Assembly: GCA_937914965.1 (NCBI GenBank)
Contig: CALGIY010000331.1
Span: 1 to 7,007 of the forward strand
Length of the DNA: 7,007 nucleotides
Direction of reading: 5' to 3'
Source: an uncultured Thermoanaerobacteraceae bacterium
GTDB lineage: Bacteria; Bacillota; DSM-12270; Thermacetogeniales; Thermacetogeniaceae
Shown: one piece after another, positions 1-6,136 of the stretch
Layout of the letters: every line of letters starts with the position of its first letter
How positions within the stretch are numbered: position 1 is the first letter of the stretch
Notes under the pieces: model-generated
Database searches by the model: none
What the model was told of the DNA's origin: nothing
The model's input: the letters and a program-made list of their open reading frames with translations, nothing else
Position numbers and translations under genes: made by a program

Positions 1-87
1 GCGACAGATGGCAACCATGGCAAAGGTGTAGCGTGGGCTGCATATAGGCTAGGTGGCGAAGCGCATGTGTTTATGCCTGCAGGCTCT
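1..87 (+). pseudogene. dpaL: Diaminopropionate ammonia-lyase, short internal fragment
   Basis: Frame 1 reads ATDGNHGKGVAWAAYRLGG followed by EAHVFMPAGS. This matches from memory the conserved segment of diaminopropionate ammonia-lyase (YgeX/DpaL), a PLP fold-type II enzyme that converts 2,3-diaminopropionate to pyruvate and ammonia. The DGNHG stretch is the family's version of the PLP-phosphate-binding SGNTG loop. The piece runs off the left edge. Similarity stops at about codon 29: the family would continue with a helix following the MPxGS motif, but the frame instead enters AT-rich DNA that belongs to dnaG on the other strand. G+C is close to that of the rest of the window and unlike the adjacent dnaG piece. 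Too little remains to be functional here. Family identity is fairly sure; a related fold-type II lyase is the alternative. Confidence 0.72.
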
Positions 88-587
88 AAAATATTTTTTA
101 CAGGTGTTATTTTAGCTTTATTATTCCTATATTCACCTTTATTATACTTGTCCTTTGAAGTAGCCTTTATATCTACATGATTTATCAAAAATTCTTTTGA
201 AATAGCCTCTTTAGAAATGCCCGTTTCCAAAGAAATCTTATCTAAAAACAAATCTCTTTCAATTGGACTATCAATTGCCATTAGAAAGTCTCCCATTTCT
301 TTAGTAAATTGTATTTTACCATTTAACTCCTTTAAATTATATTTTAATTTTGCAAAATGTATTTTAAAATCAATATAATTTAAACTATTCTCAAACAATT
401 TTTCAAAATTGTCTTTCCCCTTATCTTTAATAAAATCATCAGGATCATATCCTTTTGGAAGTATTAATACTTTTGCATTTATATCTTGCCTTTTTAATAT
501 ATCAATTGCCTTATTAGCTGCATTGAGGCCTGCTAGATCTGAATCAAAACAGATATAAACTCCATCATTAAACTTTTTTAATATCTT
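75..587 (-). pseudogene. dnaG: DNA primase, internal fragment (AT-rich)
   Basis: On the minus strand an open frame of about 171 codons begins KILKKFNDGVYICFDSDLAG and continues with VLILPKGYDPDDFIKDKG. These are the second half of the DnaG TOPRIM domain: the metal-binding DxD is in FDSD and the GxDPDDF segment follows. The rest is a Lys/Ile/Asn-rich helical region matching the C-terminal part of the primase catalytic core. It corresponds roughly to residues 300-470 of a full-length primase of about 600 residues. The zinc-binding domain, the first half of the catalytic core and the helicase-binding C-terminus are all missing. An in-frame stop lies immediately upstream at 588-590, exactly where the sequence becomes a different gene. 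Base composition is strikingly AT-rich (about 28% G+C in the line at 121-180), unlike the roughly 50% G+C genes downstream. It is probably DNA from a different, low-GC clostridial or fusobacterial-type genome. The frame stays open to base 1, but downstream of about 75 it is the antisense of the dpaL piece. Confidence 0.85.
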
Positions 588-648
588 TTAAAACAGCGCG
601 AAGAGCTTCTAAATTGGCGTGAATATCGCTGATGATCGCATAGCGCAC
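571..648 (-). pseudogene. Metallophosphoesterase, N-terminal fragment only
   Basis: From a GTG start at 646-648 the minus strand reads (M)RYAIISDIHANLEALRAV, then LKDIKK, then a stop at 568-570. MRYAIISDIHANLEAL is the signature start of bacterial calcineurin-like metallophosphoesterases (the YfcE / diadenosine tetraphosphatase-like group). Asp8 and His10 form the first metal-binding DxH motif. Such proteins normally run to 160-250 residues; here the frame breaks after about 25 codons because the sequence switches to the AT-rich dnaG piece. The start is supported by a GGGGGGTG ribosome binding site (657-664) 8 nt upstream, and by a promoter with a perfect TTGACA. This fragment therefore looks like the true beginning of a gene transcribed divergently from pflB and cut by the join. 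The exact substrate cannot be inferred from so little. Confidence 0.75.
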
Positions 649-656
649 CAGAGATA

Positions 657-664
657 CACCCCCC
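657..664 (-). promoter_or_regulatory. Ribosome binding site of the metallophosphoesterase
   Basis: Minus-strand GGGGGGTG lies 8 nt before the GTG codon at 646-648. It decides this non-ATG start, which also agrees with where family similarity begins. Confidence 0.6.
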
Positions 665-692
665 TTATTTGCCCAGACTTATTCCCAGTATT

Positions 693-721
693 ATTTTCGG
701 GGAAATGGAGGGCATTGTCAA
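693..721 (-). promoter_or_regulatory. Sigma-A-like promoter for the metallophosphoesterase
   Basis: On the minus strand a perfect -35 TTGACA (716-721) is followed after 17 nt by GAAAAT (693-698, four of six matches to TATAAT). Initiation would fall near 686, giving a leader of about 38 nt before the GTG start. The -35 overlaps a plus-strand TTGTCA, so two divergent promoters could share this spot. Confidence 0.5.
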
Positions 722-740
722 CCTCAATTGTATGAAATGT

Positions 741-776
741 ATCACCCCGGAAATGATAATCACGGGGTGATTTTTT
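741..776 (+). terminator. Hairpin with U-tract containing the pflB ribosome binding site
   Basis: ATCACCCCG (741-749) pairs perfectly with CGGGGTGAT (763-771) around a 13-nt loop. It is followed by T's through 776, directly abutting the pflB ATG at 777. In form this is a plus-strand intrinsic terminator; on the minus strand no T-run follows, so it works in one direction only. The 3' arm GGGGTGAT is also the only Shine-Dalgarno-like sequence in front of pflB (6 nt spacing from the end of GGGGTGA), so a folded hairpin would hide it. It may therefore act as an attenuator or translational switch, or may simply block read-through. The structure is read directly from the sequence; the regulatory role is inferred. 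Confidence 0.7.
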
Positions 777-3032
777 ATGGCAGTTACAACGGAGAAAGAT
801 TGTTACAGCACCTTCCGTGGATCCGCTTGGAGAGAGCAAATTAATGTGCAGGATTTTGTTCTATCCAATGTAAGGCCCTATGATGGGGATGAATCATTTC
901 TTGCGGAACCTACAGAACGCACTAGACGGCTCTGGGAGCAGTGCAGGGATCTCCTGCGTGTAGAGCAGGAAAGGGAAGGGGTCTATGAAATCGACCCCCA
1001 AGTGGTACAGACTATTACAGCCTTTGGCCCTGGTTACATCAACCGTGATCTTGAGATCATCGTGGGGTTGCAGACCAACGAACCTTTGAAAAGGGCGGTC
1101 AACCCTTTTGGGGGTATCCGCATGGCTGACACTGCCTGCCGTCAGTATGGGAAGGAACTGGACCCACAGGTCAAGGAGATTTTTCTAAAGTACCGGGTGA
1201 CTCATAATGACGGGGTTTTCAAGGTTTACACAACCGAGATGAAGCGCCTACGACACTTTGGGATCATCACAGGTCTTCCAGATGCTTACGGGCGCGGCAG
1301 GATCATCGGGGATTACCGGCGGGTACCCCTTTATGGTGTGGATCTGCTCATTGCGGGCAAGGAAGCTGACCTCAATTCCCCGGAACTACAGCTGATCGAT
1401 AATGAGGAAAAGGTGAGGCTGCGGGAAGAGGTGAGGCAGCAGATCAATTCGCTGCATGATCTGAAAAAAATGGCCGAGGTATATGGTTATGATATCAGTA
1501 AGCCCGCAGAAAATGCCCGGGAGGCGGTACAGTGGCTTTACTTTGCTTACCTGGCTGCTGTCAAGCAGCAGAATGGGGCAGCCATGTCTCTGGGAAGAGT
1601 AAGCACATTTCTAGACATTTATCTCGAGCGTAATCTTCAGGAAGGCACCATGACTGAAGAAGAAGCCCAGGAACTGATCGATGATTTTGTAATTAAACTA
1701 CGGCTCACCAGGCATTTACGTACCAAGGAATACGATGAGCTCTTTGCTGGGGACCCCAACTGGGTAACAGAATCTATCGGGGGGATGGCCATTGACGGCA
1801 GACCCCTGGTTACCAGGACATCTTTCCGTATTCTGCATACCCTGTCTAACCTGGGGCCTGCGCCAGAGCCCAATATGACGGTGCTCTGGTCGAAAGATCT
1901 CCCTCGGGGATTTAAGGAGTTCTGTGCCAAAGTATCTATTGAAACCTGCACCCTCCAATATGAGAATGACGACTTGATGCGCTCTATTTTCGGAGATGAT
2001 TACGGGATTGCCTGCTGTACATCGGCCATGAGGTTGGGGAAGCAGATGCAGTTCTTTGGGGCACGGTCCAACCTGGCCAAATGCCTGCTGCTAACCTTAA
2101 ATGGCGGCCGGGAGGAGGCAAGCGGGGAACAGATTGCTCCAGAGGTTTACCAGGCAGCACCTGGTCCCTTGGCTTATGATGAGGTTTGGCCGGCTTTTCA
2201 AAATATGGTGGGCTGGCTGGCCGAAAAGTATGTAACCACCATGAATATCATCCACTACATGCATGACAAGTATGCCTATGAAAGCCTGCAGATGGCATTA
2301 CACGATACAGCAGTCGGCCGCTTGATGGCCTTCGGGTTAGCGGGACTTTCAGTTGTCGCCGATTCTCTTAGTGCGATCAAGTATGCCCAGGTGGAACCGG
2401 TTTTCAATGAACAGGGGTTAATTACTGATTTTCAGATTAGTGGTGATTTTCCCAAGTACGGCAACAATGATGACCGGGTCGACAAAATTGCTGTGGACGT
2501 GGTGCAGTTTTTCGACCATGAACTGAAAAAACATTCAGCGTACCGCGGAGCGTACCACACCCATTCTATTCTGACCATTACCAGCAATGTTGTTTACGGG
2601 AAGAAAACCGGGAGTACCCCGGACGGCAGAAAGGGTGGGGAACCCTTTGCGCCTGGAGCAAACCCCATGCACGGGCGGGACACTAAAGGGGCTTTGGCTG
2701 CAATGGCTTCCGTGGCGAAGATCCCGTATGAGCACGCTTTAGATGGTATTTCTTATACCTTTTCTATCACCCCCAGCGGGTTGGGGCGTGACCAGGGGGG
2801 CCGCATCCGGAACCTGGTTGCTCTCCTGGATGGGTATTTTTTAAGAGATGGACAGCACATCAATGTCAATGTTTTCGACAGGGATCTGTTGGTGGATGCT
2901 ATGCACCATCCAGAAAAGTATCCCCAACTGACGATCCGGGTCTCAGGGTATGCAGTCAATTTTGTTAGGCTGACCAGAGAGCAGCAGGAAGAAATTATCC
3001 AGCGCACTATTTTCAGCAGAGGGTTGGCCTAG
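777..3032 (+). CDS. pflB: Formate C-acetyltransferase (pyruvate formate-lyase)
   Basis: This cytoplasmic anaerobic glycyl-radical enzyme converts pyruvate + CoA to acetyl-CoA + formate. The 751-residue product aligns along its whole length, from memory, with E. coli PflB (760 residues). It has [15 protein letters not shown] near residue 13, [42 protein letters not shown] and QYENDDLMR. The active-site pair is Cys413-Cys414 in IACCTSAM, and the C-terminal glycyl-radical motif is RVSGYAV with Gly724 as the radical site. The PFL domain fills most of the protein and the Gly-radical domain the last ~110 residues. Full-length similarity without glycerol dehydratase or choline lyase features supports true PFL. 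The ATG at 777 is the only usable start: an in-frame stop (768-770) is just upstream, and the next GTG at 846 would remove conserved residues. Its ribosome binding site lies inside a hairpin. Thr415 follows the Cys pair where E. coli has Val. pflA follows after 1 nt and the two must be co-transcribed. Confidence 0.97.
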   Translation: MAVTTEKDCYSTFRGSAWREQINVQDFVLSNVRPYDGDESFLAEPTERTRRLWEQCRDLLRVEQEREGVYEIDPQVVQTITAFGPGYINRDLEIIVGLQTNEPLKRAVNPFGGIRMADTACRQYGKELDPQVKEIFLKYRVTHNDGVFKVYTTEMKRLRHFGIITGLPDAYGRGRIIGDYRRVPLYGVDLLIAGKEADLNSPELQLIDNEEKVRLREEVRQQINSLHDLKKMAEVYGYDISKPAENAREAVQWLYFAYLAAVKQQNGAAMSLGRVSTFLDIYLERNLQEGTMTEEEAQELIDDFVIKLRLTRHLRTKEYDELFAGDPNWVTESIGGMAIDGRPLVTRTSFRILHTLSNLGPAPEPNMTVLWSKDLPRGFKEFCAKVSIETCTLQYENDDLMRSIFGDDYGIACCTSAMRLGKQMQFFGARSNLAKCLLLTLNGGREEASGEQIAPEVYQAAPGPLAYDEVWPAFQNMVGWLAEKYVTTMNIIHYMHDKYAYESLQMALHDTAVGRLMAFGLAGLSVVADSLSAIKYAQVEPVFNEQGLITDFQISGDFPKYGNNDDRVDKIAVDVVQFFDHELKKHSAYRGAYHTHSILTITSNVVYGKKTGSTPDGRKGGEPFAPGANPMHGRDTKGALAAMASVAKIPYEHALDGISYTFSITPSGLGRDQGGRIRNLVALLDGYFLRDGQHINVNVFDRDLLVDAMHHPEKYPQLTIRVSGYAVNFVRLTREQQEEIIQRTIFSRGLA

Positions 3033-3033
3033 G

Positions 3034-3759
3034 ATGACCACAGGGTACATTCATTCTATCGAGACTCTTGGTACTGTAGACAACGGAGGGATTCGCTTTG
3101 TCCTATTCCTGCAGGGTTGTGCCCTTCACTGCCGTTTCTGCCACAACCCAGATACCTGGCTCTCGAAAGGGAAGCCGGTGGCTGTGGCTGAGATCATCGA
3201 ACAGTTGAAGGATTACAAACCTTTCTTCGATTTATCTGGCGGGGGGTTGACTGTGTCCGGTGGGGAACCCCTTTTGCAGCCGGGATTTGTCAAAGAACTT
3301 TTCATTGAAACAGGGGAACTGGGTATTCACAGGACACTGGATACCTCTGGGTACTGCCGCCACGGGAATATCCTTGAGGTCTTGCCATATACTGATCTGG
3401 TCATCTTTTCCATCAAGGTTATCGCTCCGGAAAAGCACAAAAAGCTGACCAATACTGGAAATGAAGAGATTCTAGAAAATCTACAGTCAGCTGTGCAGTC
3501 CCCGGCGGATCTAGTGCTTTGTTATGTACTGATACCTACCATCAATGACACATCCCAGGATGCCGAGGATCTCTCTCATCTCGTGCGCTCCTTCCCTCGC
3601 AGGATTCCGGTTCAGATCTTGCCCTACCATAAACTGGGTACAATTAAATGGAGGCAGTTGGGATTGTGTGATCCTCTGGAACAGATTCCCCCAGCTGCAC
3701 CGGATGATGTCCGATCCTTTCAAAATCACCTCGTTTCTTGCGGTATCGAAATTTATTAG
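3034..3759 (+). CDS. pflA: Pyruvate formate-lyase activating enzyme (radical SAM)
   Basis: PflA uses S-adenosylmethionine and a [4Fe-4S] cluster to abstract hydrogen from the C-terminal glycine of PflB, making the active glycyl radical. The 241-residue protein, near the usual ~245, has the cluster motif Cys29-x3-Cys33-x2-Cys36 (CALHCRFC) preceded by RFVLFLQG. It also has the SAM-amino-group motif GGEP (76-79), LDTSGY (102-107), and ILPYHKLG near the C-terminus matching the conserved LLPYHELG. There is no extra ferredoxin-type insert with additional Cys clusters, which argues for a PFL activase rather than an activase for another glycyl-radical enzyme. It begins 1 nt after the pflB stop, so translation is probably coupled; AGAGGG (3018-3023) could serve as a distant ribosome binding site. 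One oddity is that the usual (L/F)D(I/L)K motif reads FSIK (Ser126), replacing an Asp that in E. coli PflA ligates a monovalent cation by the SAM. Confidence 0.95.
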   Translation: MTTGYIHSIETLGTVDNGGIRFVLFLQGCALHCRFCHNPDTWLSKGKPVAVAEIIEQLKDYKPFFDLSGGGLTVSGGEPLLQPGFVKELFIETGELGIHRTLDTSGYCRHGNILEVLPYTDLVIFSIKVIAPEKHKKLTNTGNEEILENLQSAVQSPADLVLCYVLIPTINDTSQDAEDLSHLVRSFPRRIPVQILPYHKLGTIKWRQLGLCDPLEQIPPAAPDDVRSFQNHLVSCGIEIY

Positions 3760-3796
3760 TATTTGTTGTTTTTTAGTAATAATATGTCTGTTATGG

Positions 3797-3826
3797 TAAT
3801 ATAATATTGATAGGTAGTTTTGGGAG
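3797..3826 (+). promoter_or_regulatory. TATAAT -10 element and RBS before the deacetylase
   Basis: A perfect TATAAT lies at 3800-3805 in an AT-rich 67-bp gap after pflA. No good TTGACA sits 16-18 nt upstream and there is no extended TG, so the promoter is uncertain. GGGAG (3822-3826) touches the ATG at 3827 but lies 9 nt before an in-frame TTG at 3836. No hairpin terminator separates this from pflA, so read-through from pflBA is also possible. Confidence 0.4.
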
Positions 3827-4723
3827 ATGAGAAACTTGCCTCCAGTTCCTCGGGTAAAGTCCACCCGCAGTCGGATGCTGGTCCCTGCGATGATTATTTT
3901 TATTTTTCTGCAAATATTCCTGATCCAGATCGTCGTCACAATGAAGACAAGCATTGATTTCTACAGCTTGGCAAAGCAGCATGGTAAACCAATTGCTGCT
4001 CTGGTTCCTGATCAGAAGCAGTCGAGCAGTGAGAATGCTCCCCAAGATGTGGTTCCTGCTCAAGGTGCTGCTCCGGCAGCATCCCTTCCTTCTGGGCAAG
4101 ATATTCTGTCCTGTATCCCTAATGCCGGGAAGAGAGTGGCCATAACCTTTGATGATGGACCTTCGCTGCGGTATACTCCAGAGTACTTGCATGTGCTGCG
4201 TGAAAACCGTGTACCTGCAACCTTCTTTTTAACTGGAAGGAATGCCCAGCAGATTCCTAACATAGTGGGTTTAATAGCAATGGAAGGGCATGAGATCGGC
4301 AACCATACATATGATCATCGTAATTTAGCGACCCTGAATGAAACTGCTGTAGAGCACCAGATATCCAGTACTTCCGAAATCTTGACTAAGGCCATACAGC
4401 AAGAAATTAAATACTTCCGACCGCCTGGAGGGAACAACAGCCAGACGGTGAAAAAAGTTACATCCAAAATGAACATGCAGATTGTGATGTGGAATGTGGA
4501 TCCCTGGGACTGGGAGAAAAATAAAACCGCAAATCAAATAGTTGCCAGTATAAAGCAGCAGTTAGAGCCAGGTTCCATAATATTGCTGCATGAAGGAAAG
4601 CCGCAAACCCTGACAGCTCTTCCCATACTGATTAATGAGCTACAGCAGGACGGTTGGAAATTTGTGACCATCTCTGGTCTGCTCAATTATAGTCAGGGAG
4701 CAGCAGGGACAGGGAAGGCATGA
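3827..4723 (+). CDS. Membrane-anchored polysaccharide deacetylase (NodB domain)
   Basis: This is a carbohydrate esterase family 4 protein, expected to remove N-acetyl groups from peptidoglycan or another cell-surface polysaccharide outside the membrane. Residues ~17-39 (LVPAMIIFIFLQIFLIQIVV region) form a signal-anchor helix after a basic N-terminus. A low-complexity Gln/Ser/Pro/Ala linker spans ~55-95 and the NodB domain ~100-290. All five motifs are visible: TFDDGP with Asp109-Asp110, the zinc motif NHTYDH with His160 and His164, RPPGG (198-202), DPWDW (225-229) and LLHEG with His255. The last is usually LLHD; Glu256 is a mild departure. With the catalytic Asp and zinc ligands intact it should be active. 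The 298-residue length is typical. The start is open: ATG 3827 follows an in-frame stop but has GGGAG touching it, whereas TTG at 3836 has the same GGGAG at ideal spacing. The gene ends 10 nt from the convergent Cys-rich gene. Substrate (PgdA-like, PdaA-like or other) cannot be told. Confidence 0.93.
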   Translation: MRNLPPVPRVKSTRSRMLVPAMIIFIFLQIFLIQIVVTMKTSIDFYSLAKQHGKPIAALVPDQKQSSSENAPQDVVPAQGAAPAASLPSGQDILSCIPNAGKRVAITFDDGPSLRYTPEYLHVLRENRVPATFFLTGRNAQQIPNIVGLIAMEGHEIGNHTYDHRNLATLNETAVEHQISSTSEILTKAIQQEIKYFRPPGGNNSQTVKKVTSKMNMQIVMWNVDPWDWEKNKTANQIVASIKQQLEPGSIILLHEGKPQTLTALPILINELQQDGWKFVTISGLLNYSQGAAGTGKA

Positions 4724-4733
4724 ACACACTCAG

Positions 4734-4982
4734 CTAGATTTCATCACGGCTGACAGCACAGCTATTACTTTCATCACAGTTGGGGCACTGCAGGAAGTGA
4801 ACACACTGGTCGTCCCCTGTAAGGGCGGTCCCTTCTGGAGTGGTTTCAGTGTCTTCCTCATAGGGGCCGTAAGGGTCAGGGTAACCAGTTGTCTTTCCAC
4901 AGTCCTCCATCTGGATGCCGCAGCCTGGACAAGCTTTTGTCAGTTGTGTTAATCCGTTGCAAACAGGGCAGCCCGTAGTCAT
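4734..4982 (-). CDS. Small Cys-rich zinc-ribbon-like protein, function unknown
   Basis: This is an 82-residue protein with three CxxC knuckles: CPVC (Cys5/Cys8), CPGC (Cys18/Cys21) and CPNC (Cys66/Cys69). It also has single Cys28, Cys60 and Cys75 and a His62 in QCVHFLQC. The pattern fits one or two structural zinc sites. From memory it resembles a group of short uncharacterised Firmicutes proteins with CPxC...GPY...CVHLLxCPxC; I know of no assigned function. The acidic middle (residues ~35-58, GPYEEDTETTPEG) looks like a flexible loop between the knuckles. I prefer ATG 4982 over GTG 4991 because GAGGTGA just upstream is a good ribosome binding site at correct spacing, and the GTG lies inside it. 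It is convergent with the deacetylase, with only 10 nt between stops and no room for a terminator. DNA-binding, RNA-binding and redox roles are all possible; none is supported. Confidence 0.82.
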   Translation of the reverse strand: MTTGCPVCNGLTQLTKACPGCGIQMEDCGKTTGYPDPYGPYEEDTETTPEGTALTGDDQCVHFLQCPNCDESNSCAVSRDEI

Positions 4983-4987
4983 GTTGA

Positions 4988-5034
4988 TCACCTCATTGTT
5001 TTTTAATATTGTTTGGAGATAGAAAAATATTATA
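4988..5034 (-). promoter_or_regulatory. -10 element and RBS of the Cys-rich protein gene
   Basis: On the minus strand a perfect TATAAT occupies 5029-5034, and GAGGTGA ends 5 nt before the ATG at 4982. No clear TTGACA lies 17 nt upstream of the -10; TGCAAA is the nearest poor match. The implied leader is about 40 nt. Confidence 0.45.
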
Positions 5035-5124
5035 CTGAGTTTGTTCTAGAGAATTTGCATGGGTTGGGGATGCTCCTATGTAATTGGTTACCGTTAATGA
5101 GCGGGAGCAGGATTATTCATCATG

Positions 5125-5153
5125 TTGTCGAAATTACCACCAATGGATAAAAT
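5125..5153 (+). promoter_or_regulatory. Sigma-A-like promoter of cysK
   Basis: TTGTCG (5125-5130), a 17-nt spacer and TAAAAT (5148-5153) match the sigma-A consensus at four and five of six bases. Transcription would begin near 5160, giving a leader of about 43 nt. The ribosome binding site AGGGAG (5189-5194) is 8 nt before the ATG. The leader is too short for a T-box or S-box. Confidence 0.55.
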
Positions 5154-5202
5154 ATTCCTTAACAGCTGACCATGAATCGAAATTATATAGGGAGTTGTCA
5201 AG

Positions 5203-6120
5203 ATGAAAGCAGTGAATTCTATTTTAGATCTTATTGGATGCACTCCGGTTGTACAGTTGGGCAGAATGGTGGATGAGCAGGGTGCACGAGTATTGGTCAA
5301 GCTCGAGTCTTTCAACCCCGCAGGGAGTATCAAAGACCGGGTTGCACTGCAAATGGTGGAGTCTGCAGAAAAATCAGGCAAACTGAAGCCTGGAGGGGTT
5401 ATTGTCGAACCTACCAGCGGCAATACTGGTATTGGATTGGCTATGGTGGCCGCGGCCCGCGGGTACAAATTGATCATTGTGATGCCTGAAACCATGAGTG
5501 TTGAGCGCCAGAAGTTGATCCGCGGTTTTGGGTCAGAACTTGTACTGACACCAGGGGAGGAAGGTATGTCTGGGGCAGTAAAAAAAGCAGAGGAAATAAT
5601 CAAGGAGCACCCAGATTATTTTTTACCACAGCAGTTTGAAAATCCTGATAATCCTGAAGCGCATCGTTTGACCACAGCGCTGGAAATTATTGAACAGGTT
5701 GGAGAGGACCTAGCCGCGTTTGTCTGTGGTGTAGGAACTGGTGGTACCCTGAGCGGAATTGGTAGTGTTCTCAAAGAAAAACTCCCAGGGACAAAAGTAA
5801 TCGCTGTAGAACCTGCGGGGTCCCCGGTGCTGTCTGGGGGCAGTAAGGGAGCACATGACATCCAGGGGATTGGTGCTGGTTTTATCCCAGTAGTGCTTAA
5901 TCAGGATCTGATTGATGAAGTTATCCGGGTAGAGGATGACGATGCCTATGCAACAGCCCGCAGGATGATGAAGGAAGAGGGAATCCTGGCGGGTATTTCC
6001 TCAGGAGCAGCTGTTTTCGCTGCTCTCAAGGTGGCAGCTAAACTCCCACCGGAAAAAGCAGTGCTGGCCATTGCACCTGATACGGGAGAAAGGTACCTGA
6101 GCACTTCATTGTTTGACTGA
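5203..6120 (+). CDS. cysK: Cysteine synthase (O-acetylserine sulfhydrylase A)
   Basis: CysK is a cytoplasmic PLP enzyme that makes L-cysteine and acetate from O-acetyl-L-serine and sulfide, the last step of sulfur assimilation. The 305-residue protein has the usual fold-type II features. Lys44 in SIKDR forms the Schiff base, TSGNTG (71-76) is the substrate-carboxylate loop, and QQFENPDNP (143-151) is diagnostic for CysK/CysM. GVGTGGT (176-182) grips the PLP phosphate, GISSGA (264-269) contributes the Ser near the pyridine nitrogen, and PDTGERYLS (292-300) lies near the C-terminus. Length is standard. PETMSVERQKL favours CysK over cystathionine beta-synthase. The start is supported by AGGGAG 8 nt upstream and by family similarity beginning at residue ~5. 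It appears monocistronic, with its own promoter and a terminator 16 nt after the stop; no serine acetyltransferase (cysE) is adjacent. Confidence 0.97.
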   Translation: MKAVNSILDLIGCTPVVQLGRMVDEQGARVLVKLESFNPAGSIKDRVALQMVESAEKSGKLKPGGVIVEPTSGNTGIGLAMVAAARGYKLIIVMPETMSVERQKLIRGFGSELVLTPGEEGMSGAVKKAEEIIKEHPDYFLPQQFENPDNPEAHRLTTALEIIEQVGEDLAAFVCGVGTGGTLSGIGSVLKEKLPGTKVIAVEPAGSPVLSGGSKGAHDIQGIGAGFIPVVLNQDLIDEVIRVEDDDAYATARRMMKEEGILAGISSGAAVFAALKVAAKLPPEKAVLAIAPDTGERYLSTSLFD

Positions 6121-6136
6121 AAGTCCAGGAATGAAA

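Larger units (their letters stand above)
4983..5202. other. Divergent intergenic region, promoters only
   Basis: This 220-bp non-coding stretch lies between the minus-strand Cys-rich gene and plus-strand cysK. It holds the promoter elements of both genes. I looked for a T-box (no TGGNACC-type antiterminator bulge), a SAM or other riboswitch, and a terminator, and see none. A short imperfect inverted repeat (TGCTCC 5070-5075 / GGAGCA 5104-5109) is present but is too weak to interpret. Confidence 0.5.

Noticed and set aside
1..587. Reading the dpaL/dnaG/metallophosphoesterase run as a novel fused gene or mobile island
   Set aside because: Each piece is a truncated fragment of a known gene on mixed strands, with no repeats, recombinase or complete ORF; frames break at both joins. 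A chimera explains it more simply.
609..839. 76-codon minus-strand ORF across the pflB start
   Set aside because: It overlaps the pflB start, the hairpin and the metallophosphoesterase promoter, shows no recognisable motif and has no ribosome binding site.
3753..3782. Inverted repeat TTATTA / TAATAA after pflA as a terminator
   Set aside because: Six A-T pairs only, a long loop and no following T-run; too unstable to terminate transcription.
3511..3954. 147-codon minus-strand ORF over the end of pflA and the deacetylase start
   Set aside because: Antisense shadow of two well-supported genes; no family resemblance and low-complexity composition.
4721..4807. Direct repeats TGAACACACT (4721-4730, 4798-4807) and TTTCATCAC (4739-4747, 4770-4778)
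   Set aside because: Short, few copies, and partly within coding sequence; no sign of a duplicated domain or mobile-element target site.
5070..5109. Inverted repeat TGCTCC / GGAGCA upstream of cysK as a riboswitch or operator
   Set aside because: A 6-bp stem with a 28-nt loop lying upstream of the likely transcription start; no T-box or S-box motifs; could arise by chance.
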